NCBI GenBank assembly: GCA_002359215.1
Contig: DEMN01000006.1
Coordinates: forward strand, 1-64,000
DNA from: Flavobacteriales bacterium UBA2669
GTDB taxonomy: Bacteria; Bacteroidota; Bacteroidia; Flavobacteriales_E; Vicingaceae
DNA: 64,000 nt
Direction of reading: 5' to 3'
A model generated the notes under the pieces. That model was not told the origin of the DNA, ran no database searches, and saw only the letters and a program-made list of their open reading frames with translations. The position numbers were made by a program, and so were the translations under genes. Positions 59,673 to 64,000 of this stretch are shown in pieces (within the stretch, counting starts at the first letter, position 1; each line of letters opens with the position of its first letter).

Positions 59673-62071
59673 GATTTTTTAAATATACGATTGAAAAATC
59701 CTTTCTTTTTATCTTCTTCATAATATCCGTAGCCATATCCATAACCGTAGCCATATCCATACCCGTAACCCAAACCAGAAAGTTTTACTGCATTAAATAA
59801 AATAGATGCATTGGTAATTTTTCCTGATTTGTACAACTCATTAATTTGTGAGATGTATTCTTTTTTAGTTACATTTTGTCGGACAACAAAAATAGTAGCA
59901 TCGACATATTTAGAAAGCAATAAAGCATCTGTTACCAATCCAACAGGAGGTGAATCGATAATAATGGTGTCGTATTCTTTTTTAAGTTCAGCAATTAATT
60001 CATCCATTTTTTCACTCATAATTAATTCCGAAGGATTTGGAGGAACAGGACCTGATGGAATAAGATATAAATTTTCTATAATGGTATCAACAGTAATATC
60101 ATTTATGGTTTCAGTACCAATAAGGAAAGAACTGATACCTTTATTATTGTCAATTTCAAAATCTCCTACAATTTTAGGTTTCCTTAAATCTAACCCAAGT
60201 AAAACGGTTTTTTTACCCGACAAAGCAATTATGGTTGCCAAGTTCATAGATGAAAAAGTTTTTCCTTCGGATCCAATAGATGAAGTAATAAGAATTACCT
60301 CTTTATCTTTATTCGGTAAGAAATATTTTAAATTAGTTCTGATGGTTCTAAATGCTTCAGCAATTAATGATTTTGGTTTTTCGGAAACTACCAATGCGGA
60401 AGTATCTTTACTGTAACCAACAATGCCCAAAACCGGAATTTTAGTGAATTTTTCAATAATTTTCTTGTCTCTAACGGTATCATTAAATTGTTCTACAATA
60501 AAAATTATTCCTGTAGGAATTAAAAATCCTAACAAAAGAGCTAGTGAATAACTTTTTTTAGGAATAGGTCTTATCGGGTATGGAGTTGAGCGAGCTTCTT
60601 CAATAATTCTATTGTCGGAAACTGAGGCTGCCAATGCAATAGAAGTTTCGGCTTCTTTTTGAAGCAAGTACAAATACAAACTTTCTTTTACACGGTATTC
60701 TCTCTCAATACCAACTAGCTCTCTTTCTGTTTTCGGAATAGAACCCATTTCATTTTCTAAAGAAGCCATGGAGATCTGTAGTTCCTTCTTTGAAGCATTT
60801 AAACCTGTCTTAATGGTTTCTATATTTTGCAACAATGTATTTCTGGTAAATTTAATTTTGTTGTTGATGGCTTTTATAGCAGGCGTTTCTTCATTATAGG
60901 TTTGTTCTAATTTTTGTTTTTCAATTTCTAAATCTGTTATCTGATTTATTAACCTAACCAAAAGTGGGTCGTTAATTCCTAAAGATGATGGGGCTATATT
61001 GCTAACACTTTGGTTTTCTTTAACATATTTCTGCAAATAGTCAATAAAACTCAGTTGAAGATTAATATTAGAAATCTCATTATCTTTAAGTTTAACTCGT
61101 TCTAAAATTTGCTGCGATTTGTTACTTACATCAGAAATGCCTTTCTCAATTTTAAAATTCTGACGTTGAATTTCAATAGCTTTTAAATCTTCAGCGATAG
61201 AAGCTAGTTGTTCATTAATAAAGTTAGCTGTGCTGCTGGCAATTTTGTTTTTTTCTTTTACATCATGTTCCAAGTAAACATTAATAAGTGTATTTAAAAA
61301 ATCTAAACCACGCTGTGGTACAACATCTTCTATACTTAGTTGAATAACAGACGACTGCTTGTTAATTAAAGCAATATTCAATTTAGCCTGATAAAAATCT
61401 ATGTTGGTGTTAATGTTGTTGAATTTAATTCTAAAGTTTCTTTTTTCGTAATTGGGGTTGTTAAACAGCTCTTTATCAAAAGAATTTCTTTTGTTTACAC
61501 TAATTATACCTATTGGCAGATGAATTTTTTCGCCAAATTGATGTATTTTTTTATATTCTTTTTCAGTTTGTTCAATTTCATAATAAAGTTCAAAAGAATT
61601 TTCATCTTTAATGGTGATATAGGAATAATTATTATATGCGTAAAAATTAAGCGAATCGTAAGTTATTTTGAAGGGAGATTCTGTGTAAACTTCTGTCTTT
61701 TTCACATTACCAACAAGGTAGTAAAGCACATCTAACTCTAAACGTTCTATAGCTTCACGCAATAATTGTCGGGAGCGGAAAATTTCAATTTCATTTTCAA
61801 TATTTTTACTAACGCTATAAACATTTAAGTCTTTTAGTAATTCCTCTGTACCAACAGAAGTGCTTTTATCATCTTTAATCAACACTTTAGCAGCAACATT
61901 ATAAACTGGCTTAGTGTACCAGTTATAAAAATAAGCCATGCTTAGTGTAATAGTAAGCACAAGAGCATAAACATACCAATATTTTAAATAGGTAAAAATT
62001 AGTTGCTTAAAGTTAAAATCATCTTCAGGCTCTTCTAAATAGGGATTGTTATGTTGGTTGCTTTCACTCAT
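59669..62071 (-). CDS. Wzc-type polysaccharide tyrosine autokinase with GY-repeat tail
   Basis: About 800 residues from the ATG at 62071. Two membrane helices flank a large periplasmic part: one near residues 35-55 and one near 505-520 (ALLLGFLIPTGIIFI). The kinase domain has Walker A GSEGKTF, Walker A' LLGLDLRKPK and Walker B TIIIDSPPVG. The end has about eight GY dipeptides, then YYEEDKK, supplying the tyrosine cluster for autophosphorylation. It controls chain length and export of the polysaccharide. A TTG further upstream (62080) is a less likely start. Confidence 0.92.
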   Translation of the reverse strand: MSESNQHNNPYLEEPEDDFNFKQLIFTYLKYWYVYALVLTITLSMAYFYNWYTKPVYNVAAKVLIKDDKSTSVGTEELLKDLNVYSVSKNIENEIEIFRSRQLLREAIERLELDVLYYLVGNVKKTEVYTESPFKITYDSLNFYAYNNYSYITIKDENSFELYYEIEQTEKEYKKIHQFGEKIHLPIGIISVNKRNSFDKELFNNPNYEKRNFRIKFNNINTNIDFYQAKLNIALINKQSSVIQLSIEDVVPQRGLDFLNTLINVYLEHDVKEKNKIASSTANFINEQLASIAEDLKAIEIQRQNFKIEKGISDVSNKSQQILERVKLKDNEISNINLQLSFIDYLQKYVKENQSVSNIAPSSLGINDPLLVRLINQITDLEIEKQKLEQTYNEETPAIKAINNKIKFTRNTLLQNIETIKTGLNASKKELQISMASLENEMGSIPKTERELVGIEREYRVKESLYLYLLQKEAETSIALAASVSDNRIIEEARSTPYPIRPIPKKSYSLALLLGFLIPTGIIFIVEQFNDTVRDKKIIEKFTKIPVLGIVGYSKDTSALVVSEKPKSLIAEAFRTIRTNLKYFLPNKDKEVILITSSIGSEGKTFSSMNLATIIALSGKKTVLLGLDLRKPKIVGDFEIDNNKGISSFLIGTETINDITVDTIIENLYLIPSGPVPPNPSELIMSEKMDELIAELKKEYDTIIIDSPPVGLVTDALLLSKYVDATIFVVRQNVTKKEYISQINELYKSGKITNASILFNAVKLSGLGYGYGYGYGYGYGYGYYEEDKKKGFFNRIFKKS
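59730..59776 (-). repeat. GY-encoding tandem hexamer repeat in the kinase tail
   Basis: About eight units of the pattern GGN-TAY-GGN-TAY encode (GY)n in the C-terminal tail. Codons vary (ggt/ggc/gga and tat/tac), so the repeat is partly degenerate at the DNA level, which lowers its slippage rate. Confidence 0.75.
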
Positions 62072-62082
62072 GGTAAACAAAG

Positions 62083-62090
62083 CAAAAATA
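62083..62090 (-). promoter_or_regulatory. Candidate -7 box of the wzc-like operon
   Basis: The minus strand reads TATTTTTG, a full TAnnTTTG match, 11 bases before the ATG at 62071. It lies in the 46-base gap after the OmpA-family gene and could start a separate transcript for the kinase and flippase genes. Confidence 0.45.
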
Positions 62091-62117
62091 CAATTTTGAA
62101 ATTACTAAACACTATCA

Positions 62118-63398
62118 TTACTTTAATTGTTCAATTACTACAATTTCAACCCTAATGTTTTTCATGGCTTCCTTCATGTTTTTAGGATTGTCAACAATCA
62201 TTTTATCGCCACCATAACCTTTTGCAGTCATCTGATTAGGATTTACTCCATTTTCTTCCAAATATTTTTTTACTTTTTCTGCCCTAAGCTGCGAAAGTTC
62301 TTTAGCTGTTCCGCTAAAATTCCATTCTCCATTAAGATGAGCAAACTTCCTGTCTTTTTTAATTCTTCTATTGCCATTGGTATGCCCTTGTATTTCTATA
62401 GTAATATTGTTGTTTTCTTTCAAAAACTGTTTAATTTTTTCTAATTCAGCTTTCGATTTATCTTTTAAAACAGGTGTATTAGGTTGGAAATAAATGTTGT
62501 GTGAAACAATTTTTTCGCCAACAGCTATGGGGCTTAGCAGTAAAACTAAGTTAGTATCGTGCTTAATAACGAAATTTTCTTGGAATGATTTATACCCTAA
62601 TTTATCTACCTTAGCTACAATTTTATGTTCTTGATTTTGTGCGGTTATACTAAACCCATGTTCGGGGTGATTGAGCAAGGAAAAACTACTGTCAGACAAT
62701 ACAAATTGCACATCTATAGCTATAGGTAATTTGGTTTTGGCATTGATTACACTTCCTAAAATTGTTATAGAAGTTGGCTCACTTATACCATTATTTTTAA
62801 TGGGTTGGAGTTTGTTTGGTACATGCTTCAAGGTAATATTAGATTGATTTTTGTCCCAATTTAGGCTATTTACCCATCTTGGTACAATAGGACTTAATTC
62901 ATATTTTTTAATTTCCTCAGCAATTTCTTCTACGCAAGTATTTTGAATAGCAGAATAATGTTTAGTGTGAAAAATAGAATTGAACTCCATTTGATGTCCG
63001 CAACCTTTTCCGGAAATATGTAACACACTAATATAATAACTATAATCGGGATGTACTTTAAAAACAGAATCGCTTTTTGGCTTCACTTTTTTTTGCATTA
63101 AATCATTACAGAAGTTGTTACCATTGTATTTGTAATACATTACTTCATATTCATCATCATCATTAAGTTTTTGGAGAGTGTATTTTATTTCTCCTTCACC
63201 ATCAACGGTAAGCTTATACCAAAAGGTGTAGGTATCTTCTTCTTGATAGTAAATACTTTCTAAACTGTCATTTTTGCTGAATGTATTATAAACTGATAAC
63301 TTTACTTCTTGAGGATTGGTACAATCGGGTAATTGCTCTTGTCCTTTAACAGAAAAAGCAAGTGAAAAAATAATAATTGCAGCTAAATAACACTTCAT
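62118..63398 (-). CDS. OmpA-family outer-membrane/peptidoglycan-binding protein
   Basis: A 426-residue exported protein with signal peptide MKCYLAAIIIFSLAFSVKG. The N-terminal 200 residues are beta-rich with paired cysteines (DCTNPQ, CNDL, KGCGHQ, TCVEE) and no known name. A middle beta domain resembles carboxypeptidase-regulatory folds (ILGSVINAKTKLPIAIDVQF). The C-terminal OmpA domain (about 305-425) has IYFQPNTPVLKD and IEIQGHTNGN plus LSQLRAEKVKKYLEENGV, which bind peptidoglycan. It is 46 bases before the kinase gene and may anchor the envelope near the polysaccharide machinery. Confidence 0.86.
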   Translation of the reverse strand: MKCYLAAIIIFSLAFSVKGQEQLPDCTNPQEVKLSVYNTFSKNDSLESIYYQEEDTYTFWYKLTVDGEGEIKYTLQKLNDDDEYEVMYYKYNGNNFCNDLMQKKVKPKSDSVFKVHPDYSYYISVLHISGKGCGHQMEFNSIFHTKHYSAIQNTCVEEIAEEIKKYELSPIVPRWVNSLNWDKNQSNITLKHVPNKLQPIKNNGISEPTSITILGSVINAKTKLPIAIDVQFVLSDSSFSLLNHPEHGFSITAQNQEHKIVAKVDKLGYKSFQENFVIKHDTNLVLLLSPIAVGEKIVSHNIYFQPNTPVLKDKSKAELEKIKQFLKENNNITIEIQGHTNGNRRIKKDRKFAHLNGEWNFSGTAKELSQLRAEKVKKYLEENGVNPNQMTAKGYGGDKMIVDNPKNMKEAMKNIRVEIVVIEQLK

Positions 63399-63445
63399 TA
63401 AAAAATGAATTTATAATGAACTAAATTAAGCAAGGTAGCAACTTG

Positions 63446-63453
63446 CAAAACTA
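63446..63453 (-). promoter_or_regulatory. Candidate -7 box of the OmpA-family gene
   Basis: The minus strand reads TAGTTTTG, a full TAnnTTTG match, 47 bases before the ATG at 63398. Confidence 0.45.
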
Positions 63454-63550
63454 ATATAGCAATGGAGTTGTTAACGCTAAACTGTTCATTATACGATATC
63501 ATGTAAAGTAGAAAAAACAAGATTAAAAGTGCATAATATTTATAAATTTG

Positions 63551-63558
63551 TATATTTG
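63551..63558 (+). promoter_or_regulatory. Candidate -7 box of the right-edge lipoprotein gene
   Basis: TATATTTG is a full TAnnTTTG match, 32 bases before the ATG at 63591. A second match, TAAATTTG, ends directly before it at 63543-63550, so two start sites are possible. Confidence 0.5.
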
Positions 63559-63590
63559 TTTGTTATTCACCTTATGAATTAGATACAAGT

Positions 63591-64000
63591 ATGCAACATT
63601 TTAGTAAATTTTTTATAGCGATATCATTACTTATTATTACTATTTTTTCATCTTGTGGAGATGAAGATAGAAGAGGCTGTACTGACCCTGAAGCTACTAA
63701 TTACAATGTGTTAGCTAAAGAAGATGATGGTACTTGCGAATATTTAGATTCTTCATTTACTATTTATTCCAATAATGCATTAGGCTATTGGGGAAATTCT
63801 GCTACAGGCTCATTTAGTATTGGTGCTTGTATGACTAATGGATATAATATTTTTATGAATCCTGATACAACTATTATTCCTCCAGATACTATTATTGATA
63901 ATAATGTTACTCCACCAGACACTACTTATGTTCCTGCGGATACTACCATTACAGGAGATACTTATTTGTTAGTAAATTCAGATTCGATGGGGAATTATGC
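63591..64000 (+). CDS. Lipoprotein with GCTDP motif, cut by the window edge
   Basis: The first 136 codons of a gene that runs off the right end. A lipoprotein signal ends in the lipobox FSSC (C22). Directly after it, GCTDPEATNYNVLAKEDDGTC is the short cysteine-bracketed motif often seen in secreted proteins of marine Flavobacteriales. Next come SNNALGYWGNSATGSF and a low-complexity stretch of DTTI/PPDT repeats (about residues 95-120), probably a linker. The remainder lies outside the window, so full size and function cannot be judged. Confidence 0.75.
   Translation, partial: MQHFSKFFIAISLLIITIFSSCGDEDRRGCTDPEATNYNVLAKEDDGTCEYLDSSFTIYSNNALGYWGNSATGSFSIGACMTNGYNIFMNPDTTIIPPDTIIDNNVTPPDTTYVPADTTITGDTYLLVNSDSMGNY

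Noticed and set aside
59730..59776. Short direct repeats as a CRISPR array
   Set aside because: The repeats are hexamer-based, without spacers, and encode the GY tail of the kinase; no cas genes are present.
59811..60416. A 201-codon open frame on the plus strand
   Set aside because: It lies wholly antisense to the Wzc-type kinase domain, whose Walker motifs are intact; the plus-strand translation has no recognisable motif.

Overview
The window is AT-rich chromosomal DNA from a member of the Bacteroidota, most likely Flavobacteriales. Evidence for this: type IX secretion (T9SS) proteins and T9SS type A C-terminal sorting tails, Bacteroidota-type -7 promoter boxes (TAnnTTTG), the local orders hpt-adk-obgE and miaB-sigma54 activator-lptE, and a GCTDPxAxNYN lipoprotein. 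I see no rRNA, tRNA, CRISPR array, insertion sequence or prophage, and no gene-free stretch longer than 300 bases.

Layout. 0.1-1.3 kb: tadA and pssA (minus). 1.5-7.7 kb: a PorV/PorQ-family barrel and a very large C25 sortase-like protein (PorU2 type), both with TTG starts. 7.7-12.1 kb: a minus-strand operon prfC, double universal-stress protein, YwqK-like repeat protein, mnmA. 12.3-16.6 kb: a restriction-modification island made of an XRE regulator, a nuclease-methyltransferase polypeptide and a specificity module. The last two look like one former R-M-S fusion gene split by a +1 frameshift in an A5 run. A 58-residue cysteine-pair protein follows. 16.7-18.9 kb: hpt-adk-obgE. 19.1-21.1 kb: paaZ. 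21.3-25.0 kb: miaB, a receiver-less sigma-54 activator, lptE and a small lipoprotein. 25.0-26.5 kb: a U32-family (TrhP-like) protein coupled to a ferredoxin. 26.6-33.6 kb: T9SS cargo, aspS, an SH3-like secreted protein, a lipoprotein, a decayed duplicate of the paaE 3' end, and a three-repeat T9SS protein. 33.7-37.7 kb: the phenylacetyl-CoA epoxidase genes, with paaE divergent from paaABCD. 37.8-44.9 kb: an M43 metalloprotease, ubiX, an outer-membrane barrel, purD, an atypical response regulator, dihydrofolate reductase and an M61 peptidase. 45.0-45.5 kb: a small unknown protein and a cold-shock protein.

45.6-62.1 kb is an exopolysaccharide/O-antigen locus. It holds four GT4 and two GT-A glycosyltransferases, a Wzy-like ligase/polymerase, AsnB, a SAM methyltransferase, a left-handed beta-helix acyltransferase, a TylF-type methyltransferase, a sulfotransferase, a Wzx-like flippase and a Wzc-like tyrosine autokinase with a GY-repeat tail. 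An OmpA-family protein (62.1-63.4 kb) lies directly upstream of the kinase gene, and a truncated lipoprotein gene ends the window.

The phenylacetate genes cover ring epoxidation (PaaABCE, with PaaD for maturation) and ring opening (PaaZ); the later beta-oxidation genes are not here. The polysaccharide genes cover assembly, flipping, polymerisation, chain control and decoration by sulfate, methyl and acyl groups; no initiating sugar-phosphate transferase or Wza-type exporter was seen. The strongest points for follow-up are the frameshifted R-M-S gene with its 9-bp spacer repeat, the paaE remnant beside a repeat-bearing secreted protein, the degenerate response regulator, and the candidate leaderless promoters.
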